From contig JAZKYU010000050.1 in assembly GCA_045612305.1 (NCBI GenBank), positions 1-9,081 on the forward strand: a DNA stretch of 9,081 nucleotides, in the 5' to 3' direction. Below are positions 1 to 6,005 of this stretch, piece after piece; the stretch's first letter is position 1; every line of letters starts with the position of its first letter. The stretch comes from HGM04593 sp045612305 (GTDB lineage: Bacteria; Bacteroidota; Bacteroidia; Bacteroidales; Bacteroidaceae). A model generated the notes under the pieces. The model ran no database searches, was not told where the DNA came from, and worked only from the letters and a program-made list of their open reading frames with translations. Made by a program: the position numbers and the translations under genes.

Positions 1-54
1 TTAACGAAAAACATAGTTGAAGTTTTTGGGGCTCCGGAATTAAGCTCTGCTTAA
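1..54 (+). CDS. Possible C-terminal end of an upstream gene (partial, unidentified)
   Basis: Reading from base 1, the first frame stays open for 17 codons and stops at TAA 52-54, giving a tail that ends KNIVEVFGAPELSSA. The other two plus-strand frames close within the first 18 bases. The residue mix looks protein-like, but 17 open codons is well within chance. I do not recognise the family. The stop lies inside a palindrome (attaagc / gcttaat, 39-55) that could act in 3'-end formation, though no T-tract follows it. The alternative is that the whole left end is non-coding. Confidence 0.3.
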   Translation, partial: LTKNIVEVFGAPELSSA

Positions 55-55
55 T
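39..55. repeat. Short perfect palindrome (7-bp arms, 3-nt loop)
   Basis: attaagc (39-45) and gcttaat (49-55) are perfect reverse complements around a TCT loop. It overlaps the stop codon of the possible upstream reading frame. With A/T-rich arms and no T-run after it, it is at best a weak terminator or transcript-end stabiliser. Confidence 0.4.
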
Positions 56-56
56 C

Positions 57-200
57 GACAATGCTTGCAGCAAATGGTAGCGCGTAGCGCGGGTTGCGAA
101 TAGCAAGCATTGTCAATGCGTCTTTGGTAGCATCATCTAATCGCGACCCGCACTATGTGCGACTTATCACTGATGATGCTACCGATTTTGCAAGCAAAAT
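57..200. repeat. Nested inverted-repeat cluster, possible structured RNA or intergenic repeat element
   Basis: Three perfect hairpins follow one another. Stem A pairs 57-68 with 103-114 (12 bp). Stem C pairs 126-136 with 173-183 (11 bp). Stem D pairs 185-191 with 194-200 (7 bp). The loop of A (69-102) and the loop of C (137-172) are complementary: 89-99 can pair with 141-151 over 11 positions with one G-U. The outer flanks 63-81 and 178-195 are also near-complementary copies. Read as DNA, this is an imperfect inverted repeat whose right half carries about 22 extra bases. Read as RNA, it allows a loop-loop contact or two competing folds. I do not match it to a known RNA family. It could be an old palindromic intergenic repeat rather than a functional RNA. 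Confidence 0.6.
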
Positions 201-650
201 TCGCTTTTCCCCAAAAAAAAATGACACTTGTTTTTCTAAAAGCTTTAATGCGCACCTCTGGACTGCGCTGATGAGGGTAATTTTTAACCATTGCAGCACC
301 CTGTAAATGCGAGAAAGAGGCACGCGGCAAGTGACCGACGAACGAGTTATATTGCCCCTCCGAGGCAATTCACGAGCAGGAGGAGGGAGCGACTAATCTT
401 ACTCGCGTGCTGCGCCTTTTGTTTCTTTTCGTCGCACGAAAAGAAGGAGAGAAGAACAAGTGTATTGAGAGAAAGGCTCGCGGGTCACCGAGGAGCTTAA
501 AGCAAGATTATACAAACTCTTGCCGTGCAATTAAGCAAAGAGTATATCGAGCTTTTAAGAGGGGATAAGTGTCAAGGAATAAATTAACCTAACCTAACTT
601 TTCGCATATCCCCTAGACTTTGCAGGTGAGCCGCTTTTAAAAAGCTCCTT
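201..650. other. Gene-free intergenic stretch with scattered weak repeats
   Basis: I find no credible gene here. The open frames are short, overlap each other, and give basic low-complexity peptides with no recognisable domain. Contents: an imperfect hairpin at 351-369 (attgcc / ggcaat); the strong hairpin listed separately at 423-445; two loosely similar segments at 311-346 and 469-496 sharing gagaaag, cgcgg and accga blocks; a weak hairpin at 503-523 (gcaaga / tcttgc); and 8-bp arms 560-567 and 607-614 (aggggata / tatcccct) that flank a short aacct tandem near 585-599. miaB ends at 651 reading into this region. No clean intrinsic terminator for miaB is visible, only weak gagc / gctc arms at 628-647. 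Confidence 0.6.
423..445. repeat. Perfect 10-bp hairpin with CGC loop
   Basis: ttcttttcgt (423-432) and acgaaaagaa (436-445) are perfect reverse complements around CGC. A near-palindromic cttttcgtcgcacgaaaag core is something I recall seeing in intergenic DNA of other Bacteroidales, so it may be a dispersed intergenic repeat; I cannot verify that here. Neither strand has a T-run directly after the stem, so a standard terminator role is unlikely. Confidence 0.5.
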
Positions 651-1979
651 TTAATCGATGATTTCTCCCAACAAGGTGGCGGCTGTAGCGTCGTTTATCT
701 TCACCTTTACAAAGTCGCCTATCTTGTATCCCTTGCGGTCGAATACTGCGGTGCGGTTTTGCTCGGTGCGGCCGAAGAATTGCTCTTTTGAGCGCTTGGA
801 AACGCCCTCTATGAGCACCTCGTATGTGTGTCCTATGCACTTTTTGTTATTTGCTGCCGAACATTCTTGTTGCAGGTTTATAATCTCGGTGAGGCGGCGC
901 ACCTTCTCTCTATCTTCGATGTCGTCTTTCATGTGTCGGCTGGCAAAGGTGCCGGGGCGTTCGGAGTATTTAAACATGAAAGCTGCGTCGTAGGAACAGT
1001 AACGCATGAGCGAGAGGGTTTCTTGGTGGTCTTCCTCGGTTTCGCCACAAAAGCCGGCGATGATGTCGGTCGAAAGGCCGCAGTCGGGTACTATGGTACG
1101 TATGGCCTCTATGCGGTCGAGATACCACTCGCGGGTGTATTTGCGATTCATAGCCTTGAGCATAGTGTTGCTGCCGCTCTGCACGGGCAAGTGTATGCTG
1201 CGGCACACGTTGGGCTCCTCGGCTATAACGCGCAGGGTGTCGTCGCTCATATCTTTGGGGTGCGAGGTGGTGAAACGTATGCGGGTGGAGGGTGCACGCT
1301 GTGCTACGCGGCGCAAAAGTTCGGGGAAGGTTATGTGGCGGCCGTCGCTCTCCTCGAAGTTGTAGGAGTTTACGTTCTGGCCAAGTAGAATAATCTCTTT
1401 AAAACCTTTTGCCACAAGGTCGTCCACCTCGTTTAGTATGCTTTGTATGTCGCGGCTGCGTTCTCGGCCTCTTGTGTAGGGCACGACGCAGTAGTGGCAG
1501 AAATTGTTGCAACCGCGCATAATCGATATGTAGCCCGATATGTTACCGCTGCAGATGCGCATAGGTATTATGTCGCGATAGGTCTCGGTGGTCGATAGCT
1601 CTATGTTCATAGCGGGGTGCCCCATCTCGGCTTCGGCTATGAGCTGGGGGAGCGAGAGGTAGGTGTCGGGGCCGGCAACAATATTCACTTTGTGCTTCTC
1701 TATGAGTTCCTCTTTTACTCTCTCGGCCATACAGCCAACCACGCCCACAAGGGTTTCCTTGCCGCGTCGCATAGCGTTGAGCTGGTCGAGGCGGCTATAT
1801 ATCTTCTGCTCGGCGTTGTCGCGTATGGAGCAGGTGTTCAGGAGTATGAGGTCGGCAGCTTTTATATCGTCTATAACTTCGTAGCCGGCCACCTTTAGTA
1901 TGGAGCCGATGACTTCGCTGTCGGCTACGTTCATCTGGCAGCCGTATGTTTCTATGAATAGTTTTTTGCTATCTTCCAT
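651..1979 (-). CDS. miaB: tRNA-2-methylthio-N6-dimethylallyladenosine synthase (MiaB)
   Basis: Radical-SAM methylthiotransferase that adds a methylthio group to i6A37 of tRNAs reading U-starting codons; cytoplasmic. The 442-residue product has the full three-part layout. The N-terminal UPF0004 domain has cluster cysteines C14 (ETYGCQMN), C50 (LLNTCSIR) and C83 (GVVGCMAE). The radical-SAM core has C157, C161 and C164 in RGCNNFCHYC for the second 4Fe-4S cluster. A C-terminal TRAM domain spans about 376-440 and binds tRNA. The ETYGCQMN start and NTCSIRDNA motif favour MiaB over the MtaB and RimO paralogues. The frame continues upstream to 2042, but family alignment and the -7-like element at 2009-2016 favour ATG 1977-1979 (MEDSKKLF). 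No Shine-Dalgarno is visible, only an A/T-rich leader. The gene stands alone on this strand, divergent from the glycosyltransferase operon. Confidence 0.97.
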   Translation of the reverse strand: MEDSKKLFIETYGCQMNVADSEVIGSILKVAGYEVIDDIKAADLILLNTCSIRDNAEQKIYSRLDQLNAMRRGKETLVGVVGCMAERVKEELIEKHKVNIVAGPDTYLSLPQLIAEAEMGHPAMNIELSTTETYRDIIPMRICSGNISGYISIMRGCNNFCHYCVVPYTRGRERSRDIQSILNEVDDLVAKGFKEIILLGQNVNSYNFEESDGRHITFPELLRRVAQRAPSTRIRFTTSHPKDMSDDTLRVIAEEPNVCRSIHLPVQSGSNTMLKAMNRKYTREWYLDRIEAIRTIVPDCGLSTDIIAGFCGETEEDHQETLSLMRYCSYDAAFMFKYSERPGTFASRHMKDDIEDREKVRRLTEIINLQQECSAANNKKCIGHTYEVLIEGVSKRSKEQFFGRTEQNRTAVFDRKGYKIGDFVKVKINDATAATLLGEIID

Positions 1980-2008
1980 AAAAATTGTGCGTAATTTGAA
2001 TTTCACGG

Positions 2009-2016
2009 CGAAGATA
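2009..2016 (-). promoter_or_regulatory. Candidate -7 element for miaB
   Basis: On the minus strand this reads TATCTTCG, one base off the Bacteroides TAnnTTTG consensus. It lies 29 nt before the chosen miaB start. A T-rich TTTTTG at 2040-2045 could serve as -33, but the 23-nt gap is longer than the usual 19-21. The same octamer precedes dnaG (8707-8714), which supports both as real sites. Confidence 0.45.
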
Positions 2017-2076
2017 GTGATAAAAAACGAGATTATAGGCAAAAATCTTTGTGCTCTTCGGCAAAAACCTCGCAGA

Positions 2077-2098
2077 ATAATATTTTAAATAATATTAT
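2077..2098. repeat. A/T-only inverted repeat just upstream of the glycosyltransferase promoter
   Basis: ataatatt (2077-2084) and aatattat (2091-2098) are perfect reverse complements with a 6-nt spacer. The repeat ends 9 bases before the TTTG of the promoter at 2108-2139. It could be a regulator site or an UP-like A/T-rich stimulator, but low-complexity A/T sequence forms such palindromes easily. Confidence 0.35.
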
Positions 2099-2107
2099 AG
2101 CGTTTGT

Positions 2108-2139
2108 TTTGAATTTATTTAGGATTTGCGCTATCTTTG
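2108..2139 (+). promoter_or_regulatory. Bacteroides-type promoter for the glycosyltransferase-to-folE cluster
   Basis: TTTG (2108-2111), a 20-nt spacer and TATCTTTG (2132-2139) match the primary sigma-factor consensus of Bacteroidota (-33 TTTG, -7 TAnnTTTG) exactly in sequence and spacing. Transcription should begin around 2143-2148, leaving a leader of about 45-50 nt before ATG 2193. This rules out starts upstream of the promoter for the next gene. It is the only clear promoter found for the six-gene rightward cluster. Confidence 0.75.
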
Positions 2140-2192
2140 TCTCTCGAGTAATTATGTGCGCCATTTTTCGACGCAAAGCAAACAGAGAGTAT

Positions 2193-2930
2193 ATGAAAAG
2201 CGATTGTGTAATTATTATACCCACATACAACGAGAAAGAGAACATTGAGAAGATGATTCGTGTGCTCATGGGGCTTGAACACTCTTTCGATGTTCTTGTT
2301 GTCGACGACGGCTCGCCCGACGGCACAGCAACTATAGTGAAAACCCTGCAGCAAGAGTTTGTAGGTCGTGTACACCTGATTGAACGCGAAGGCAAGCTGG
2401 GGCTTGGCACAGCCTATATCACAGGTTTTAAATGGGCGTTGCAGCAGGGCTATGAGTATGTATTTGAGATGGATGCCGACTTTTCGCACAACCCTGCCGA
2501 CGTGCCCTTGCTCTACGATGCTTGTGCAAAGGATGGGTACGACTTGTCGATAGGTAGTCGCTACGTTACAGGTGTGAACGTGGTTAATTGGCCTATGGGG
2601 CGCGTGCTTATGTCTTATTTTGCGTCGAAGTATGTGCGTTTCATAACCCGCCTGCCGGTCTACGATACAACAGCTGGTTTTAACTGTTACCGTCGCAAGG
2701 TGCTCGAGACCATCGATCTCGACTCTATACGCTTCAAGGGCTATGCCTTCCAGATAGAGATGAAGTTTACAACACATATGTGTGGTTTCAAGATAAAGGA
2801 GGTGCCTGTAATCTTTGTAAACCGCGTGTTGGGAACATCGAAGATGAGCGGTGGCATATTCAGCGAGGCTCTCTTTGGTGTCATAAGGCTGAAGGTGGGT
2901 AGCTGGTTTAAAAAATATCCTAAAGCATAA
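2193..2930 (+). CDS. GT2 glycosyltransferase, polyprenol-phosphate mannose synthase-like
   Basis: Predicted to transfer a sugar, probably mannose from GDP-mannose, onto a lipid-phosphate carrier at the cytoplasmic face of the membrane. The 245-residue product is a single GT-A domain of the DPM1/Ppm1 type. It opens with IIIPTYNEKENI (7-18), then VVDDGSPDGT (36-45) for nucleotide binding, MDADFSHNP (93-101) with the metal-binding DAD at 94-96, GSRY (121-124), and the FKGYAFQIE segment (181-189) with a C-terminal NR..G.SKMSGG motif typical of dolichyl-phosphate mannose synthases. No membrane helix is present, unlike longer bacterial fusions. The frame is open from 2049, but the promoter at 2108-2139 and family alignment place the start at ATG 2193 (MKSDCVII); ATG 2154 is a less likely alternative. 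First gene of the cluster; the next starts 10 nt after its stop. Substrate is inferred from family only. Confidence 0.9.
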   Translation: MKSDCVIIIPTYNEKENIEKMIRVLMGLEHSFDVLVVDDGSPDGTATIVKTLQQEFVGRVHLIEREGKLGLGTAYITGFKWALQQGYEYVFEMDADFSHNPADVPLLYDACAKDGYDLSIGSRYVTGVNVVNWPMGRVLMSYFASKYVRFITRLPVYDTTAGFNCYRRKVLETIDLDSIRFKGYAFQIEMKFTTHMCGFKIKEVPVIFVNRVLGTSKMSGGIFSEALFGVIRLKVGSWFKKYPKA

Positions 2931-2940
2931 AGAATAAGTT

Positions 2941-3486
2941 ATGGCAAACGATACAAATAAAGAGTTTGAGAAGGTGTTGGCGGTGTGCCGCGAGTTGTTT
3001 GGCAAGAAACTCTACGACTATGGTGCGTCGTGGCGCATAATGCGCCCCGAGTCGCTTACCGACCAAATCTTCATAAAGGCAAAGCGTATACGCACCCTTG
3101 AGACTGGTGCCGAAAACCTTGTAGGCGAGGATATAAACTCCGAGCTTATAGGTATTGTGAACTATGGTATAATTGCTCTTGTGCAGCTCGACCTTGGCTT
3201 TGCCGACCACTGCGACATAACCCCCGACGAGGCTATGGCGCTCTACGACAAAAGGGCGCAGTCGACCTTGGAACTTATGAAGAAGAAAAACCACGACTAC
3301 AACGAGGCGTGGAGGGGTATGCGCACAACATCCTACACCGACCTCATCCTCACCAAAATATGGCGTACAAAGCAGATTGAGGAGCTTGGTGGTGCCACAA
3401 AGGTGTCGGAGGGCGTTGATGCAAATTATATGGATATGATAAATTATGCAGTTTTCGGGCTCATAAAGAATGGTATCGCCGACTAA
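2941..3486 (+). CDS. DUF1599 family protein with internal duplication
   Basis: A 181-residue soluble protein that I assign to DUF1599 (PF07659), which I recall being described as a nucleotide-modification-associated domain; its function in Bacteroidota is unknown to me. It consists of two related halves. DYGASWRIMR....TD (26-41) is echoed by DYNEAWRGMR....TD (119-134), and INSELIGIVNYG (65-76) by DANYMDMINYA (160-170), an offset of 93-94 residues. The conserved D/Y/W/R/M/R and NY positions within a helical protein suggest a pseudo-dimeric all-alpha fold, perhaps with a metal or nucleotide site, but that is inference. It has no signal peptide or membrane segment. It begins 10 nt after the glycosyltransferase stop, and its last 17 bases overlap the next gene, indicating translational coupling. 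Codon use is ordinary for the region, with ATA for 10 of 16 isoleucines. Confidence 0.85.
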   Translation: MANDTNKEFEKVLAVCRELFGKKLYDYGASWRIMRPESLTDQIFIKAKRIRTLETGAENLVGEDINSELIGIVNYGIIALVQLDLGFADHCDITPDEAMALYDKRAQSTLELMKKKNHDYNEAWRGMRTTSYTDLILTKIWRTKQIEELGGATKVSEGVDANYMDMINYAVFGLIKNGIAD

Positions 3487-4741
3487 AAAAATATTGCTCA
3501 CCACGTTGCTCACAAACGCCTGCAGGGTTATGCTGGCAATTGTGTTTATGGTGTCGGGCTTTGTTAAGGCTGTCGACCCGGTGGGCTTTATGTACAAGAT
3601 GAAGGAGTATGCCGCAAGTTTTGCGGTTGTGGAGCTCGCCGATGCGTGGTGGCTCTTTGGAGCCTTCCTCTTGAGTGCGGCCGAGTTTGTGGTGGGCTTT
3701 TTCCTTCTTGTAGGTGTGTGGCGCAAAGTTGTGGCCTTACTCTCTTTTGTGATGCTGCTTTTCTACGCCCCCTTAACGCTCTATGTGGCGATGGAAAACC
3801 CTGTGCCCGACTGTGGTTGCTTTGGCGATGCGTTGCGGCTCACAAACTGGGAAACATTTGTAAAAAATATACTCCTCCTGCCTATGTCGGCGGTGGTTTG
3901 TTTTAAAACCTCGCTCTATAGGGGTTGTATAGGGCGTGCAAGCAGTTGGATGGCGGTGCTTTTTGCTATCTCTTATGTGTGTGCCGTGGAGGCTATAGGT
4001 GTGTGGCATCTGCCGGTGATAGATTTTCGCCCCTATGCGATAGGTGTCAACCTGCGTGAGGCGGTCGAGGATGTTCCCTCGCTGTACGAGGTTGTTTCGG
4101 TGTATGAGAAAGATGGTGAGCAACGTTCCTTCTCGGCCGATGCGTTGCCCGACAGCACTTGGAACTACATAGGCAGCACCAACAAACTGGTGAGGGAGGC
4201 GCGTCCTGCGTCGGTGAGCGATTTTTCTTTTCTGCATCGCTCGACAGGCTACGATGTTGCCGAGGATATACTTGCCGACACGGGTTATGTAGCCCTTGTG
4301 GTGATGGAGTCTATAGAGAAGGCCGACGAAAACCGCGTAGACAAGATAAACGACCTCTACGACTATAGCTGCGAGAACGCTATGGCGTTCTATGTTGTAA
4401 CCTCCTCGTCCGACGATGTGGTGGCTACGTGGTGCAAACGCACAGGTGCAGAGTATCCCATATATTGGGGCGACGATATTGCGCTTAAGACTATGATACG
4501 TGCCAACCCGGGGCTTTTGCTCATAAAAGATGGGCGTGTGGTGGAAAAGTGGAATATAACCGATGCTCCCGATGTTGACGTCTTTGCTTCGGGCGCGCAG
4601 CTTGCTTCGGCGGGCGGTTATTTAGAGGCTATGCGTGGGTGGGGCTTTTGGTTGCTACTCTTTGCTGTGCCCGTGGCTGTAATCCTCTTTTTGGATATGT
4701 TTGCCTCGGCACCCGCTAAAAAAGAAGAAAACGAAGAATAA
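3470..4741 (+). CDS. DoxX/MauE-type integral membrane protein with thioredoxin-like C-terminal region
   Basis: A 423-residue inner-membrane protein resembling what I remember as the BT_3928 family (not verified). The N-terminal half is DoxX/MauE-like: helices near 20-33, 61-84, 88-108 and 132-146, and another near 159-178. SGFVKAVDPVGF (29-40) and the DCGCFGDAL segment (114-122) are hallmark motifs; C115 and C117 form a CxC pair next to the membrane. Residues about 255-365 look like a thioredoxin fold (LVVMES, AFYVVTSS, NPGLLLIKDGRVVEKW) but carry no CxxC, only isolated C301 and C322. A last helix at about 391-412 is followed by the acidic/basic tail KKEENEE. I infer an envelope redox or quinone-linked role, without proof. 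ATG 3470 overlaps the previous gene by 17 nt; a later start (M21) would cut into the first helix. tpiA follows after 41 nt. Confidence 0.8.
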   Translation: MVSPTKKILLTTLLTNACRVMLAIVFMVSGFVKAVDPVGFMYKMKEYAASFAVVELADAWWLFGAFLLSAAEFVVGFFLLVGVWRKVVALLSFVMLLFYAPLTLYVAMENPVPDCGCFGDALRLTNWETFVKNILLLPMSAVVCFKTSLYRGCIGRASSWMAVLFAISYVCAVEAIGVWHLPVIDFRPYAIGVNLREAVEDVPSLYEVVSVYEKDGEQRSFSADALPDSTWNYIGSTNKLVREARPASVSDFSFLHRSTGYDVAEDILADTGYVALVVMESIEKADENRVDKINDLYDYSCENAMAFYVVTSSSDDVVATWCKRTGAEYPIYWGDDIALKTMIRANPGLLLIKDGRVVEKWNITDAPDVDVFASGAQLASAGGYLEAMRGWGFWLLLFAVPVAVILFLDMFASAPAKKEENEE

Positions 4742-4782
4742 GTGATATATAACGAATTATAAACCTTTAAATTTAAATTAAA

Positions 4783-5541
4783 ATGAGAAAAAACATTGTT
4801 GCCGGAAACTGGAAGATGAATATGAATCTCCAGGAAGGTATCGCTCTCGCAAAAGAGCTTAACGAGGCTTTGACTGCCGACAAACCCAACTGCGATGTAG
4901 TAATCTGCACTCCTTTCATCCACCTTGCATCGGTAGCTCCCATTGTTGATGAGGCTATCATCGGTGTTGGTGCCGAGAACTGCGCCGACAAAGTATCGGG
5001 TGCATACACAGGTGAGGTTTCTGCCTCTATGGTTGCTTCTACAGGTGCTAAGTATGTTATCCTTGGCCACTCTGAGCGTCGTGCATACTATGGCGAGACT
5101 GCTGAGATTCTTAAAGAGAAAGTTCAGCTTGCTCTTGCAAACGGTCTTACCCCCATCTTCTGCATCGGTGAGGTTAAAGAGGAGCGCGAGCAGGGTATCC
5201 AGAACAAGGTAGTTTACGAGCAGTTGGCTGGTTCTTTGTACGACCTCTCTGCCGAGGACTTCTCAAAGATTATCTTGGCTTACGAGCCTGTTTGGGCTAT
5301 TGGTACAGGCCTTACTGCAACTCCCGAGCAAGCTGAGGAGATTCACGCTTACATCCGTTCTACCATTGCCGACAAATATGGCGACGAGATTGCTGACAAC
5401 ACATCTATCCTCTATGGTGGTAGCTGCAAACCCAGCAACGCTAAAGAACTTTTTGCTAACCCCAATGTTGATGGTGGTCTCATCGGTGGTGCAGCCCTCA
5501 AGGTTGCCGACTTCAAAGGCATCATCGACGCTTTCAAATAA
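4783..5541 (+). CDS. tpiA: Triosephosphate isomerase
   Basis: Interconverts dihydroxyacetone phosphate and glyceraldehyde 3-phosphate in glycolysis and gluconeogenesis; cytoplasmic homodimer. The 252-residue length is normal for the family. All catalytic features are intact: GNWKMN with N9 and K11, the electrophilic H96 in GHSERR (95-100), catalytic base E168 in AYEPVWAIGTG (166-176) with the mobile loop 6, and phosphate-binding YGGS (211-214) and GGLIGGAAL (231-239). The start at 4783 follows an A/T-rich 41-nt leader without a clear Shine-Dalgarno, typical of the phylum. Codon use differs sharply from the neighbours: of 23 isoleucines, 15 are ATC, 8 ATT and none ATA, and GGT, GCT, AAC and TTC are favoured, as expected of a very highly expressed gene. 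The stop overlaps the next start (TAATG at 5539-5543). Confidence 0.98.
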   Translation: MRKNIVAGNWKMNMNLQEGIALAKELNEALTADKPNCDVVICTPFIHLASVAPIVDEAIIGVGAENCADKVSGAYTGEVSASMVASTGAKYVILGHSERRAYYGETAEILKEKVQLALANGLTPIFCIGEVKEEREQGIQNKVVYEQLAGSLYDLSAEDFSKIILAYEPVWAIGTGLTATPEQAEEIHAYIRSTIADKYGDEIADNTSILYGGSCKPSNAKELFANPNVDGGLIGGAALKVADFKGIIDAFK

Positions 5542-5975
5542 TGAAGCGAGGTTTAATACTTCTGTCAATAATGTTCTGCGCTCTTTGTGTGAGAGCGCAG
5601 AGCACTATTGTGCAGGAACTGCAGCGTAGCGTGGCAGGCCACGGCGTTGTGTCTATAAATCAGCCGGAAAAACTCGACAGCCTTATGGGCCGGATCTCTA
5701 TGAAAACCACACAGGTCGAGGGTTACCGCGTTATGGTTTATTCGGGCAATAACTCTCGCACCGCGCGCGAGGAGGCTAACAAGTGGGCGCAGTATATGCG
5801 CGAAAACTTCCCCGGTGCCGAGGTTTATGTTGTTTTTGAGTCGCCCATACGCTCTTGTCAGTATGGCGATTATCGCACCCGTGAGGAGGCTGAGGCTGTT
5901 ATGTATAAGCTGAAAGCGACACGCAAGTTCAAAGAGATATCGGTGCGTAAAACTTTGATAAATCTACCTTATTAG
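5541..5975 (+). CDS. Exported SPOR-domain protein
   Basis: A 144-residue protein with a signal peptide (MKRGLILLSIMFCALCVRAQ, cleavage likely after about A19 or Q20) and a C-terminal SPOR domain from about 60 to 140. SPOR domains bind denuded glycan strands of peptidoglycan, often at division sites. The domain shows GYRVMVYSGNNSR (61-73), the central FPGAEVYVVFESP stretch and YGDYRTREEAEAVMYKLK near its end, the usual G(D/N)Y(R)T..EA signature. The mature protein should be periplasmic, or anchored through partners, since no lipobox cysteine or second membrane helix is present. It starts inside the tpiA stop codon (TAATG), so it is almost certainly co-translated from tpiA mRNA. folE follows after 30 nt. 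Exact role, whether cell division or envelope maintenance, is inferred from the domain. Confidence 0.88.
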   Translation: MKRGLILLSIMFCALCVRAQSTIVQELQRSVAGHGVVSINQPEKLDSLMGRISMKTTQVEGYRVMVYSGNNSRTAREEANKWAQYMRENFPGAEVYVVFESPIRSCQYGDYRTREEAEAVMYKLKATRKFKEISVRKTLINLPY

Positions 5976-6005
5976 TATAATACACACATATATACACGGG
6001 CAATT

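Noticed and set aside
94..500. Two short overlapping plus-strand open frames (94-306 and 291-500) in the left intergenic region.
   Set aside because: They overlap each other and run through the hairpins. The peptides are basic, low in complexity and match no domain I know, and no promoter precedes them.
560..614. Arms aggggata / tatcccct as a terminator for miaB.
   Set aside because: The arms are only 8 bp with about 39 nt between them and no T-tract on the miaB strand.
828..1388. A 186-codon plus-strand open frame opposite miaB.
   Set aside because: It lies wholly antisense to an intact, well-recognised miaB. Its Gly/Ala/Val-rich product looks like a codon-pattern shadow.
1980..2042. Extended miaB N-terminus starting at 2042.
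   Set aside because: It adds 21 hydrophobic residues not seen in MiaB and would put the start upstream of the likely -7 element.
2049..2192. Upstream start for the glycosyltransferase at 2049.
   Set aside because: It lies ahead of the consensus promoter at 2108-2139, and the extra residues precede the normal GT2 start.
2115..3726. Two long minus-strand open frames (2115-3005 and 2920-3726) opposite the glycosyltransferase, DUF1599 and membrane protein genes.
   Set aside because: The plus-strand genes carry clear family motifs and tight operon spacing. The antisense products are His/Tyr/Cys-rich, without domains, and cross gene boundaries.
4696..4703. TATGTTTG as a private tpiA promoter.
   Set aside because: The octamer fits TAnnTTTG but lies in codons for membrane-helix residues and has no TTTG at the right spacing. 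Kept only as a possibility in the tpiA finding.
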